Counted from the first letter of the stretch, positions 16,010 through 25,108 are shown. The stretch is 64,000 nt of DNA from Sphingopyxis witflariensis (GCF_002205635.1 NZ_NISJ01000002.1:1-64000), one strand, 5' to 3'. Notes: generated by a model from the letters alone, not told the origin. Translations and numbers: made by a program.

Positions 16010-17272
16010 TTATTGCTGTTCAGACCAGCGCTTTTCGAGCTGCCTGCGCCCGTTGACCAGGCCGAGCCACATCATAAGCGCGCTTGCAAGGCATAGCGCC
16101 GCAACGGGAACGACAAGAGACCAAAGCGACTGCGTACCCACGCCCCGGACCTGGCTCAACCACACACCGGTCAGCACGCCGGAAAAGCCGAGGCCGATCT
16201 TCGACGTTGAGGTAAACCACCCATAGGCCCGGGCGGCGACTGCCGGGTCTTCTCCCGTGCGCATTAGGGCGAGCAGTTCGGAGAAGGATGACCATGCAAG
16301 GAGGCCCACTCCGCCGAAAGACAGGCCCAGCAAGGCGAGGACGATCATCATGCTGACCGGACCCTGGCCGATCGCCGCCGGAAGGCAAAGAGCGGCGGCA
16401 GCGCTTGCCACATAGGCGAAGCCCAGCGCCCGCGCCGAGCCGATCTTCGCTGCGAGGGGGGCCCAGAGGCCGATCGCCGCGAGGCGCGCCAGTGCAATCA
16501 GCAGCAGGGCATAGCCGAATAGCCGCTCGTTCAGGGCGTCCGCGTGCAAAATCGCCTTGCCCACCGACGCCAGTGCGGCGAAGCCCAGCATCTGCGCAAA
16601 GCAGAAGAGCACAAAGCCGCCGGGCGAAAACACGGCGGGAACGGTTTCGCGAACGCGCGGCCGAGCAACGACCATAAGGCGGGTCGTGCGTACCAGCCAG
16701 GGAAGCGGTACCAGCAACAGGAAGGCCACGGCGGCGACCGTCATGAACATGATCTGCGCTGTACGCGGCGACGCGGACGCTGCGCCGACCACGGGGAGAG
16801 CGGCGGTCGCGATTGCGAGCGCCGTCACCGCGCTCAGGGTCGACCGCCAACGTGCGACGATCAGGTGGCCATGGACATGGGCGAGCGCCGCTGCGGTGGC
16901 GTTGTGCGGAACATCCAGCAGCGAAAACGCCGTTCTGAACAGAAAGAGCGCAACGACGGTCGCAAGCATGGACCCTGTTGGCAACCAGGGCAAAAGCGCG
17001 AAAGAAAAACAGGCGAGCATGCCAGCAAGGCCGCACAGACCCGGTAGGGCCTTCCGGATTGTCCCGACGCGTTCGATGCCATTTCCCCAAAGCGCGTCGA
17101 TCATGGCATTCCAGAATGAGGACAGGACGAATAGGGTTCCGGCCGCGACCGGCGGAATCTGGACGATCTTGATGAGAATGAAGAAGCTGAAAGCATCGGT
17201 GCCCGCCCACAACAGGCTCTTGCCGGCATGCGTCATGCCAAAGGCGATGGGGAGAAGCCGGTTTGGGGTCAC
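16010..17272 (-). CDS. MFS/GPH-type sugar-cation symporter
   Basis: About 420 residues from GTG 17272, chosen because PNRLLPIAFGM just after it matches the start of GPH-family symporters and an AGGGG site lies 8 bases upstream; longer frames would run into the divergent tetR gene. About 12 hydrophobic segments are present, with the TM1-2 region FFILIKIVQIPP...AGTLFVLSSFWNAMIDAL-like layout and the loop WGNGIERVGTIRK that replaces the GPH 'D-P-x-x-G' motif. It probably imports a small organic nutrient across the inner membrane. It is divergent from a double TetR regulator, which is its likely repressor. Substrate unknown; the neighbouring PI-PLC-like gene suggests a polyol or phospho-sugar, but that is inference. 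Confidence 0.8.
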   Translation of the reverse strand: MTPNRLLPIAFGMTHAGKSLLWAGTDAFSFFILIKIVQIPPVAAGTLFVLSSFWNAMIDALWGNGIERVGTIRKALPGLCGLAGMLACFSFALLPWLPTGSMLATVVALFLFRTAFSLLDVPHNATAAALAHVHGHLIVARWRSTLSAVTALAIATAALPVVGAASASPRTAQIMFMTVAAVAFLLLVPLPWLVRTTRLMVVARPRVRETVPAVFSPGGFVLFCFAQMLGFAALASVGKAILHADALNERLFGYALLLIALARLAAIGLWAPLAAKIGSARALGFAYVASAAAALCLPAAIGQGPVSMMIVLALLGLSFGGVGLLAWSSFSELLALMRTGEDPAVAARAYGWFTSTSKIGLGFSGVLTGVWLSQVRGVGTQSLWSLVVPVAALCLASALMMWLGLVNGRRQLEKRWSEQQ

Positions 17273-17363
17273 GGTCCGGGCCCCTAGTGCGAGCGCATGA
17301 CAAGCCTGCGACAATAGCGCACCAAACCGCCCGACCCCGCTGGACTGTTCGGCACCGGACGAT

Positions 17364-18569
17364 ATGCAGGAGGCCATGACCAGCCAAGCCGATCGAAACG
17401 CCGCGCGGACAGCGGAAGGCAATGCAGCCATTTTGGACGCCGCCCGTGCCGTCATCGCACAGCGCGGCCTCGCCGGGATGAGTCTGCGCACAGTCGCGGA
17501 GCATGCCGGCGTCTCGGTCGGATCGATCAGCTATCGGATCGGCGATCGCGCCGCGCTGGTCACGGCGATCGTGGATCGGGAAATCGAGATCGTGGCCGCG
17601 TTCGCACAGGACTGGCTTGCTCGCTTGGACGGGATCGCGCCGGTCGCGGCGGGCATCCTGCCCGATCTGATCTGCGAATGGCTGGATCTGGGCGAACGCA
17701 GAACCTCGGCGATCGTCGGGTGCGAGCTCGCCCTTTTGGCGAGCCGGGACCCGCAATCGCTGCCCAAAGTGGCGGCGCTGTTCGACGCCGGCGAAACCTT
17801 CTGGCGCGACCTGCTCGCCACCACGCCCGGCGGTGCAATCACGGCCAGGCGAATCGCCAGCTACTGCATCGACGAACAACCCTTTTCCCTGCTGCTGTCG
17901 GCGAACGCCGATTACCGGCTATTGCGGCAATCGACCGTGCGCGGCCTGCTTCGGGACGACGCGGAATTGGCCAATAAGGACTGGAGCAACTGGCACATGT
18001 TGCTGGTGGAGAGGCTGGCCGCCCCGGCCGCCGCCGCGCTCGACAAGGCCGCGAGCATAACCGAAGGGGCGAAGGCCATGATCGCCGAGCATATCGCCGA
18101 CGTCGTCATCGCACAGGGCGTCGGCGCCCTCTCGCACCGCGTCATCGCCGAAGCATCCACGACGGCGGCATCCAGCATCGCGCATCATTATCCCACCCAG
18201 CGCGATATCCTGTTTGCGGGGGTTGAGGCGATTTATCGGCGAATGCGCGCGAACATAGAGGCGGCGGGCGGGACTGTGCCCGGCGGGGGCGAAGTCATTC
18301 GCCTCACACATGAAAGCGCGCTCACGGCCATCTGGAATCCGGCCTTCCTTCCCTTTGCGATCGATATGCGGCGGCGCAGGGCCGAAAATGTCCACATTCA
18401 GATCGCGGAAGGACTGGGCATCCCTCCCCATTCCGATCGCCCGCGCGTTCAGGCCATCGTCATGGCCCTGATGGGCAACGGCCTGCGCATGCTGGCCGCA
18501 GGAGAGACGCCCCTGCCCGCCGCAGAGGCCGTAAAGACCCTCCTCAAAAACCGTACACATGTTTTTTAA
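17364..18569 (+). CDS. Tandem (double-domain) TetR-family regulator
   Basis: 401 residues, about twice the usual TetR length. A first HTH lies at about residues 20-68 (ILDAARAVIAQRGLAGMSLRTVAEHAGVSVGSIS-type) and a second at about 236-288 (AKAMIAEHIADVVIAQGVGALSHRVIAEASTTAASSIAHHY-type), each followed by helical ligand/dimer regions. It therefore looks like two TetR units fused head to tail. An ATG at 17376 is also possible; an AGGAGG lies only 2 bases before it, so the start is uncertain. It is divergent from the MFS gene and 101 bases upstream of the TonB receptor, so it probably regulates this uptake locus. Confidence 0.85.
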   Translation: MQEAMTSQADRNAARTAEGNAAILDAARAVIAQRGLAGMSLRTVAEHAGVSVGSISYRIGDRAALVTAIVDREIEIVAAFAQDWLARLDGIAPVAAGILPDLICEWLDLGERRTSAIVGCELALLASRDPQSLPKVAALFDAGETFWRDLLATTPGGAITARRIASYCIDEQPFSLLLSANADYRLLRQSTVRGLLRDDAELANKDWSNWHMLLVERLAAPAAAALDKAASITEGAKAMIAEHIADVVIAQGVGALSHRVIAEASTTAASSIAHHYPTQRDILFAGVEAIYRRMRANIEAAGGTVPGGGEVIRLTHESALTAIWNPAFLPFAIDMRRRRAENVHIQIAEGLGIPPHSDRPRVQAIVMALMGNGLRMLAAGETPLPAAEAVKTLLKNRTHVF

Positions 18570-18670
18570 TTCAAATAATTCAGGATAAAATTACCGAACC
18601 ATCGTCTTAAATCCGTCATCGACGACGACTAGTGCGCCTCCCAACGGTTCAACGGGACGGAGCAAACACC

Positions 18671-20956
18671 ATGTCGGGAAATAGAAATAAGCGCAGTTTT
18701 CGCCTGGTTTCGGCGATGCTGATGGCCGGGGTCAGCCCCTTGTTCGCAAGTGCCGCCCATGCACAGGACGCAGCTGCCGAAGCGGATGGACTGTCAGAAA
18801 TTGTCGTCACCGCCGAACGGCGCGCCGAAAGCAGCCAGAAAGTTCCGCTCGCGATCCAGTCGATCAGCGGCGAAACGCTGGCAAAGACCGGCTACACCTC
18901 GATCACCGACCTCCAATATACCATGCCGGGCGTGCAATATGACCCGACCCAGGGCGCGGCATTCCAGATCCGCGGGGTCGGCAGCACCTCCTTCGACTTT
19001 TCCAACGCCAAATCGGTCAGCGTCGTCGTCGACGACGTCGTCATGGACGGCCAGCGCGCCAACGGCCTGACCGGTCTGGTCGACATCGAGCGCGTCGACG
19101 TCCTGATGGGACCACAAGGCACGTTGTTCGGCAAGAATGCGACATCGGGCGTCATCGCGGTGACGACGGGGAAGCCCCGCATCGGCGAGACGTCGGTGCG
19201 TGCCAGCGCCAGCTTCGGCGAGCATGACGAACGCATTCTCAACGCCACGGTGAATATTCCGCTTGGCTCGATTGCCGCGCTGCGCGTGTCGGGTTTCGAC
19301 CAGGCGTTCGACGGTTACGGCCGCAATGTGACGCTGAACCGCAAGGTCGGGTCGCAGCATGAATATGGCGGGCGGGCAAAGCTCTATCTGGAGCCGTCGG
19401 ACAGCTTCAACCTGACCCTGTCGGGCGACTATGCCTATCATTGGGACAGCAGCGTCCGCACGCCGGTGTCGGGCCAGCCCGCCAATGTTACCGCGATCCT
19501 CAACTCGCTAGGAGTGTTCCCCGGGCCGAAGAGTGCCGACACCGCCGACTCTTCGTTCGGCGAGATCACCACCGAGGAATGGGGCACGTCGCTGCGCGTC
19601 AACGCAAAGCTCGGCGATCTCGACCTGACGTCGATCAGTGCCTATCGCCGCACCCGCTATGACAATTCGACCCCCGCCAATCTGACGCCGGTCGACCAAT
19701 ATGCGTACATTCCCTTCAACCTCGGCTATCTCGACACCGACAAGGTCAGCCAGGAAATTCACCTCGCTTCGCCGACCGGCGGCTTCGTCGAATGGCTGCT
19801 CGGCGGCTTTTACAACAACCTCAAGGCGCGTCAGACCCAGCTGCAATGGGCGACACTGGGCGCGCCGCTCTATGATGCCAATGGCGTACCGCGCCCGACA
19901 CTCGTTGCGCTGACCGGCGCAATCGGCGTCGATGCCAATGCCTCGCTTTTCGACGCCCAGAACGAGACGATGGCGGCATTCGGCCAGATCAAATTCAACT
20001 TCACCCCGCAGCTCAGCCTGACGCTGGGCGGCCGCTATACCCATGACAATGTTTCGCAGCGGCTGGACTTCATCACCGTCGATCCGGTGCGGGTCGCGGG
20101 CTATACTCCGAGCTTCGTCGGATCGAGCGCCGCGCCGGCGATCAACTATGGCAAGGTGTCGGGCGACAATTTCTCGTACCGCATCGCGCCGCAATATCAG
20201 ATCACCAACAATGTGATGCTCTATGCGAGCTATTCGACCGGCTACAAACCGGCGGGCATCGCCTTCGTCGGCAACAAATATGCGCCCTATCGCGACGAGA
20301 CGGTGAAAGCATGGGAAGCAGGCATCAAGTCCGAGTGGTTCGACCGTCGCCTGCGCGTCAATGTCGACATCTTCCGTTCGGACTTCAAGGATTTCCAGGC
20401 AACCATCCTGACCAAAATTCCAGATGGCGCGGGCGGTTTCCTCAATGCGACCGTCATCGGCAACGCCGGCGGCCTGCGCACGCAAGGTGTCGAAGGCAAT
20501 GTCGCGGTGCAGCCAGTGCGCGGCCTCACCCTGTCGGGCGCGCTCACCTACACCGACGCCAAATTCACCGACTATGTCTACAACGCCACCACCGACTATA
20601 CCGACACGCGCCTGACCAACTCACCCAAATGGGCGGGCACTGCGGCGATCGACTATGAAACCGAGTTCGGATCGGGCTTTGGCGTGCGCGCCCACGCCGA
20701 CTATGCCTATCGCAGCGAATATTGGACCGTCGTGGGTCAGCCCGACTATTCCAACGTGCCTGGCTATGGTCTTGTCAACGGCCGCTTGACCTTCTCGCTT
20801 CCGGACAAAAACATCGAGTTCGGTGTCTATGGCCGCAATCTGTTCGACAAATATTTCTCGACCGGCTGGCAAGTCTATGGGGCGCTCGGCCTGCTTCACT
20901 ACACCTCGCCCAACGCGCGGCGTACCGTTGGCGCCTTCGTCAACGTCAGCTTCTGA
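18671..20956 (+). CDS. TonB-dependent receptor (PI-PLC locus)
   Basis: About 761 residues from ATG 18671, which follows a GGAG site and begins a signal peptide ending AHAQ. The TonB box region (LSEIVVTAERRAESSQKVPLAI), plug (FQIRGVGSTSFDF, VDVLMGPQGTLFGKNATSG) and a full barrel ending in VNVSF are present. It is closest in style to the sphingomonad nutrient receptors rather than siderophore-type short receptors. The secreted phospholipase-like gene starts 21 bases after its stop, so the two are probably co-transcribed, the receptor taking up a product released by the enzyme. The 100 bases upstream are AT-rich and could hold the promoter. Confidence 0.92.
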   Translation: MSGNRNKRSFRLVSAMLMAGVSPLFASAAHAQDAAAEADGLSEIVVTAERRAESSQKVPLAIQSISGETLAKTGYTSITDLQYTMPGVQYDPTQGAAFQIRGVGSTSFDFSNAKSVSVVVDDVVMDGQRANGLTGLVDIERVDVLMGPQGTLFGKNATSGVIAVTTGKPRIGETSVRASASFGEHDERILNATVNIPLGSIAALRVSGFDQAFDGYGRNVTLNRKVGSQHEYGGRAKLYLEPSDSFNLTLSGDYAYHWDSSVRTPVSGQPANVTAILNSLGVFPGPKSADTADSSFGEITTEEWGTSLRVNAKLGDLDLTSISAYRRTRYDNSTPANLTPVDQYAYIPFNLGYLDTDKVSQEIHLASPTGGFVEWLLGGFYNNLKARQTQLQWATLGAPLYDANGVPRPTLVALTGAIGVDANASLFDAQNETMAAFGQIKFNFTPQLSLTLGGRYTHDNVSQRLDFITVDPVRVAGYTPSFVGSSAAPAINYGKVSGDNFSYRIAPQYQITNNVMLYASYSTGYKPAGIAFVGNKYAPYRDETVKAWEAGIKSEWFDRRLRVNVDIFRSDFKDFQATILTKIPDGAGGFLNATVIGNAGGLRTQGVEGNVAVQPVRGLTLSGALTYTDAKFTDYVYNATTDYTDTRLTNSPKWAGTAAIDYETEFGSGFGVRAHADYAYRSEYWTVVGQPDYSNVPGYGLVNGRLTFSLPDKNIEFGVYGRNLFDKYFSTGWQVYGALGLLHYTSPNARRTVGAFVNVSF

Positions 20957-20977
20957 TTGCCGGACCGGAGACAGTCG

Positions 20978-22195
20978 ATGCACAAGAATATCATTGGCGG
21001 GCTGGCGGTGGGGGCACTCCTCGCGAGCAGCGCAGCGGCGCAGGGTAGCGGAACAACCGCGGCCCCTGCGGACTCATTGCAAATCAACCAGATCCAGGTC
21101 GTCGGCACTCACAACAGCTATGCCCTGCCGGCCGACCCCCGCGTCATGGCCTTGATGGCCCCGCGCCTGACCGCCCTGATGCAATCCATGGTCAAGATGA
21201 TGTCGCCAGCCCAAGCCGCCGCGATGCAGGACGAGCATCCGGGCGGGCTGACCGACATGGCCCAGACGCTGGACTATGTGCAAATGCCGCTTCAGGCGCA
21301 GCTCCGCAGCGGCGTACGCAGTCTGGAAATCGATCTGCAGCCCGACCCCAAAGGCGGCATTTATGCCGATCCGCTGCCCTATCGACAGCTGCGCGAACAG
21401 GGGGTCACCGATCTGGCGCCGATCTACCGCGAAGAGTTGGCAAAACCCGGCATGAAGGTGTTTCACGTCGCCGACCTCGATTTCCGCAGCCAGTGCCCAA
21501 CCCTGCGCTCGTGCCTGACATTGTTGAAGCAATGGTCTGATTCGGAACCGGACCACAGCCCGGTCTTCATATTGCTGGAGCCCAAAATGTCGGGCCTCGA
21601 ACGGGCCATTCCCGGCGCAACCACGGTCCCGCCCTTCGACAAGGCTGCGTTCGACGAGATCGACGACAGCATCCGCAGCATATTGGGACGCGACAGGGTC
21701 TTCACTCCTGACGATCTTCGCGGTGACATGCCGACGCTGGAGGCTGCGGCGCTCGCCAGGCGTTGGCCAACGGTCGCGGAGGCGCGGGGCAAGTTCCTGT
21801 TCCTGTACCTTGTGCCGGGTATGAATCTTCCTGCCTTCACCCCGTATCTCGACGGGCGGCCGTCACTGCAGGGGCGGATGGCCTTTGTGCAGGGCAAGCC
21901 CGGCATAGCCCACACAGCCTTCATGCTGTTCGACAATGCCCTGACACGCAACGCAGAAATCCGCAGCGCCGTCCAGAAGGGCTATCTGGTCCGGACCCGC
22001 GCCGACATCGACACAGCCGATGCCCGCAAGAATGACGGCAGCCGCAGAGACGCGGCGATGGAAAGCGGGGCGCAGATCATCTCAACCGACTATCTGACCG
22101 CCCCCAACGTCTATGCGAACCCATATCACCTGGCGCCGTTTTCCGGTGGGTGGCGGTGCAATACCCGGACGGCTCGCTGCCCGCCGACCCGGTAG
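20978..22195 (+). CDS. Secreted Ca2+-dependent PI-PLC-like phosphodiesterase
   Basis: 405 residues from ATG 20978 (GGAG site 8 bases upstream), with a signal peptide ending AAAQ. The sequence follows the bacterial/fungal Ca2+-dependent phosphoinositide phospholipase C family: first catalytic His45 in VVGTHNSYAL, the metal-ligand strand VRSLEIDLQPD, second His in KVFHVADLDFRSQC, and the late segment SGAQIISTDYL. It would cleave a phosphodiester bond in phosphatidylinositol or a related lipid or glycan outside the cell or in the periplasm. The last 15 or so codons (after APFSG) look unlike the family and another frame continues with VQYPDGSLPADP, so a 3' frameshift or loss of the true tail is possible. 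Directly downstream lies remnant DNA. Confidence 0.82.
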   Translation: MHKNIIGGLAVGALLASSAAAQGSGTTAAPADSLQINQIQVVGTHNSYALPADPRVMALMAPRLTALMQSMVKMMSPAQAAAMQDEHPGGLTDMAQTLDYVQMPLQAQLRSGVRSLEIDLQPDPKGGIYADPLPYRQLREQGVTDLAPIYREELAKPGMKVFHVADLDFRSQCPTLRSCLTLLKQWSDSEPDHSPVFILLEPKMSGLERAIPGATTVPPFDKAAFDEIDDSIRSILGRDRVFTPDDLRGDMPTLEAAALARRWPTVAEARGKFLFLYLVPGMNLPAFTPYLDGRPSLQGRMAFVQGKPGIAHTAFMLFDNALTRNAEIRSAVQKGYLVRTRADIDTADARKNDGSRRDAAMESGAQIISTDYLTAPNVYANPYHLAPFSGGWRCNTRTARCPPTR

Positions 22196-22210
22196 TTCGA
22201 TCGAACCTCC

Positions 22211-22464
22211 GTCGCTCAGCACTTTGTACGCCCAGGGAGGGACATCAACCTCGAAGCAATCGGCACCAATGCGCACGAACTGCCGATGGTCATCGCCGCG
22301 CTTGCTGAGGACGATGCCGCGCTCCCTATCGCATACTCGACGAATAGCATCACACTGATGGCGGCAATTTTCTGATCGCGCTACCCGACGCTTTCGGCAC
22401 GACCGCATTCCTGCGCAAAATGCTCGAATGGGTCACCGACTGGACCGAATTTCCTCCCGACAGG
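22211..22464 (+). pseudogene. pncB: Remnant of nicotinate phosphoribosyltransferase (pncB)
   Basis: Two pieces in different frames recall the C-terminal part of nicotinate phosphoribosyltransferase. From about 22211 one frame reads IGTNAHELPMVIAALAEDD and continues to a stop near 22375; from 22357 another frame reads [19 protein letters not shown] and then [10 protein letters not shown]. Both match the expected order of the enzyme, with a frameshift between them and the start and end missing. It is a decayed fragment with no ribosome site or full catalytic domain. Confidence 0.7.
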
Positions 22465-22473
22465 GCGCTCTGT

Positions 22474-22566
22474 CCAGTAGCCGAAAAGCGCGGGATCGGG
22501 CGCAAATTTATCATGGTCGACATAGCCGTCCAGCGACTGGTTCATCCCAAAGACGATCTTTGCCAT
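22474..22566 (-). pseudogene. N-terminal remnant of a DHFR/RibD-C-like reductase
   Basis: The minus strand from ATG 22566 reads [20 protein letters not shown] then [11 protein letters not shown], the start of the dihydrofolate-reductase-like (RibD C-terminal) family. After about 31 residues the similarity ends exactly where the pncB remnant of the other strand ends, leaving under 10 bases between them. The open frame continues to 22381 but that part is only the antisense of pncB. This is a truncated gene, not a functional reductase. Confidence 0.7.
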
Positions 22567-22743
22567 GCTGCCAAATCTCCGATCCAGATTATTGGACCTG
22601 TGTAATTCGCCGGGGCACTAAAGGCAAAGCCGGGAGAACATTGGGCGCAATTCGATAAGACGGGAACAACATGCGCTATGGCATAACCATGGTCACCGTT
22701 TCGCAGGCCTCTGCCCGCCAGCGCTCTTCAAGGGCCCCACCGT

Positions 22744-23055
22744 TCACGAGCGCGCGCGCCTCCAGCGCAGCCCGACCATCAACACAAAGGGCCAGAAGAT
22801 CGTGTTGATGATGTCGAACATCGTGTCGGGCATCCGCCACGCACCATGGGCCGCCCGGTCGACGATTTCCTTTGCCAAAGCCGCGGCCAGCACGGCGAGA
22901 AACGGCGTCCATGTCGCCAAGGATCGCCGAGTGACCAGACGTGCCAGAAACATCACCGCCATCCCGGCGTGGACGTGAAGAAGTGAATCGGATGCCCCCG
23001 TCCGATCTCCGACACTTTGGACGACAAATTTATAGATTTCAAAATACTCAACCAT
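22744..23055 (-). CDS. Small integral membrane protein, function unknown
   Basis: 103 residues with two or three hydrophobic segments: a segment after LLHVHAGMAVMFLARLV, another at WTPFLAVLAAALAKEIVD, and a C-terminal one at DIINTIFWPFVLMVGLRW. The mixture of conserved-looking acidic and aromatic residues between the segments (AKEIVDRAAHG, MPDTMFD) argues for a real gene. The ribosome site before ATG 23055 is poor. I do not recognise a named family. It sits between the remnant patch and the LysR gene, co-directional with the latter. Confidence 0.65.
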   Translation of the reverse strand: MVEYFEIYKFVVQSVGDRTGASDSLLHVHAGMAVMFLARLVTRRSLATWTPFLAVLAAALAKEIVDRAAHGAWRMPDTMFDIINTIFWPFVLMVGLRWRRARS

Positions 23056-23111
23056 CGCATGTCTTTGGACGCGCCGGTCTCAGCTGTCCATTCTCGTGCG
23101 CCGTTTAGAGG

Positions 23112-24029
23112 CTATTGCATCGCCAACGCCGCTCGGTCGCGCTGCACCGCGCATTCGCCCGCGAGAAAGTCGAGCAGCGCGCGCACCGACGGCAGCAGCC
23201 CGCGCCGCGACGGAAAGACCGCGTGGATGATCCCCGCCGGCGGACGCCAGTCGGGCAGCACATGGACGAGTCGCCCGGCGTCAATATCCTGCCAGATCAT
23301 CATCGTCGGCAATTGCACCACCCCGACGCCGCCGATCGCGGCTTCACGCAGCGCGGCCATATCGTCGGTAATCAGGCGTGGATGATGGCGGATCATCGCG
23401 GTCGCGCCGTCGGCATTCTCCAGCTGCCATAAATGGTCGCGGTGCGGCGGCCCGAGGTCGAGGCTGGGGAGCCCCTTGATATCCGCGGGAAAGCCGAGCG
23501 ACCCCGCGACCAGCTCCGGGCTGGCGACGAGGCACTGGGTACTGTCGTCGAGGCGGCGCATCACAAGCTGGCTCGATTCGAGCGGCGGAAAGCGCACCCG
23601 AATCGCGATGTCGAAGCCTTCGGCGACGATATCGACGCGGCGATTTGTGCCCTCGAGGTGGAGTTCGATCGCCGGATTTTCGGCCATGAAACGCGCGAAG
23701 AGCGCCCCGAACTGAAAGTTGAGCAGCGCGACGGGGCAACTGATGCGAATGACACCGCGCGGTTCGGCACGGCGTTCGGCGACCAGCTGTTCGGCAGCCT
23801 CGGCCTCAACCAGCACCGCTAGGCATCGTTGATAGAAATCATGGCCGATCTCGGTCACCGAAAAATGGCGCGACGAGCGATTGAGCAGGCGGACGCCGAG
23901 CCGCTCCTCAAGCGCGAGGATACGCCGACTGAGTTTCGATTTCTGCAACCCCAGCGCGCGCGCCGCGGCCGAAAAGCCGCCATGGTCAACAACCTGGACG
24001 AAATAATAAAGGTCGTTGAGGTCCTGCAT
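23112..24029 (-). CDS. LysR-family transcriptional regulator
   Basis: 305 residues from ATG 24029. The N-terminal winged HTH is standard (DLNDLYYFVQVVDHGGFSAAARALGLQKSKLSRRI and LEERLGVRLLNRSSRHFSVTEIG regions), followed by an effector-binding domain (PRGVIRISCPVALL, IELHLEGTNRRVDIVAEGFDIAIRV). It belongs to the AaeR/PecT-like subgroup by style. It is divergent from the pirin cluster 117 bases away, the classical LysR arrangement, so it probably controls that cluster in response to a small aromatic or electrophilic ligand (inference). Confidence 0.93.
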   Translation of the reverse strand: MQDLNDLYYFVQVVDHGGFSAAARALGLQKSKLSRRILALEERLGVRLLNRSSRHFSVTEIGHDFYQRCLAVLVEAEAAEQLVAERRAEPRGVIRISCPVALLNFQFGALFARFMAENPAIELHLEGTNRRVDIVAEGFDIAIRVRFPPLESSQLVMRRLDDSTQCLVASPELVAGSLGFPADIKGLPSLDLGPPHRDHLWQLENADGATAMIRHHPRLITDDMAALREAAIGGVGVVQLPTMMIWQDIDAGRLVHVLPDWRPPAGIIHAVFPSRRGLLPSVRALLDFLAGECAVQRDRAALAMQ

Positions 24030-24146
24030 CGTTCCAACGATAGGACGCTGTGTCGGATATCGCAATCTTCTGCACCCGGCGTCTCTCATTTATATCGGCC
24101 CCAACAGCGATGAGACGCTTTCGTCCGTCGCATATGGAGACACGCT

Positions 24147-25016
24147 ATGAGCAAGACCATTTTGGGCCGCTATGGCAACGACCGTGGCCACTGGGTGGGC
24201 GACGGCTTCCCCGTCCGCTCGCTCTTTTCCTACAATATGCTGGGCGAGCACATCAGCCCCTTCCTGCTGCTCGACTATGCGGGGCCGCATTATTTTGCGC
24301 CGACCACCGATCGCCGCGGCGTCGGCCAGCATCCGCATCGCGGCTTCGAAACCGTGACGATCGTCTATGACGGCGAGGTCGAGCATAAGGATTCGGCGGG
24401 CAATGGCGGCATCATCGGCCCCGGTGACGTCCAGTGGATGACCGCCGCCGGCGGTATCCTGCACGAGGAATATCATTCACCAGCCTTCGGCAAGACCGGC
24501 GGGCCGTTCAAGATGGTGCAGCTGTGGGTCAACCTGCCCGCAAAGGACAAGATGGCGTCCGGGGGTTATCAGGGCATCGTCGCGGCCGATATTCCGCACG
24601 TCGACCTGCCGCAGGGTGCGGGCACGGCGCGGGTCATCGCGGGCAAATTGCTCGGTGCGAAGGGTCCCGCAAAGACCTTTACCCCGATCAACGTCTGGGA
24701 CGTCCGGTTGAAAGCCGACGCCGGCCTCACGCTCGACCTGCCCGAAGGCCACACCGCAATGCTGGTCGTGCTGGGCGGCCATGTCACGGTGGGCGGCAGC
24801 GAAGCGGCGGGCGAAGCCGAGATGATCCTGCTGAGCCGCGAAGGCGGCGACGTTGCCATCCATGCCGACGGCGAAGCGACGCTGCTGGTGTTGACCGGCG
24901 AGCCGATCGACGAGCCGATCTTTGGCCACGGCCCGTTCGTCATGAACACAGAGTCCGAGATCCGCCAGGCGATCGACGACTTCAATAACGGCAGGTTTGC
25001 GCAAGCCGCAGCCTGA
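24147..25016 (+). CDS. Pirin family protein (YhhW-like cupin)
   Basis: 289 residues, bicupin fold. The N-terminal cupin carries the metal ligands in HPHRGFETVT and the later His/Glu in EYHS region, with the pirin pattern GPGDVQWMTAAGGILHEE. Bacterial pirins of this kind can act as quercetinase-like dioxygenases or redox-sensing proteins; which applies here is unknown. It opens the cluster isochorismatase-like hydrolase, GNAT, second pirin, OsmC and is divergent from the LysR regulator. The C-terminal GHGPFVMNTESEIRQAIDDF segment is a family hallmark. Confidence 0.92.
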   Translation: MSKTILGRYGNDRGHWVGDGFPVRSLFSYNMLGEHISPFLLLDYAGPHYFAPTTDRRGVGQHPHRGFETVTIVYDGEVEHKDSAGNGGIIGPGDVQWMTAAGGILHEEYHSPAFGKTGGPFKMVQLWVNLPAKDKMASGGYQGIVAADIPHVDLPQGAGTARVIAGKLLGAKGPAKTFTPINVWDVRLKADAGLTLDLPEGHTAMLVVLGGHVTVGGSEAAGEAEMILLSREGGDVAIHADGEATLLVLTGEPIDEPIFGHGPFVMNTESEIRQAIDDFNNGRFAQAAA

Positions 25017-25018
25017 CG

Positions 25019-25066
25019 CGAACCCGGCTCCCCCCTTCCCCCGTCCTCCCGGGGAGCCGGGTTCAA
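25019..25066 (+). terminator. Hairpin after first pirin gene
   Basis: Arms AACCCGGCTCCCC (25021-25033) and GGGGAGCCGGGTT (25051-25063) pair over 13 bp, followed by CAACTTT. It may attenuate transcription between the pirin and hydrolase genes, which are 92 bases apart. Confidence 0.5.
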
Positions 25067-25108
25067 CTTTCCGGGCAGCCGCCCGCACTCGACGAAAGGA
25101 ATACCGAC

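Noticed and set aside
17273..17491. Longer N-terminus of the MFS transporter
   Set aside because: It would overlap the divergent tetR gene, is not hydrophobic and precedes the conserved family start.
22671..22743. ATG at 22671 on the plus strand as start of a small gene
   Set aside because: The frame is short, has unlikely composition, and overlaps the better supported membrane-protein gene on the other strand.
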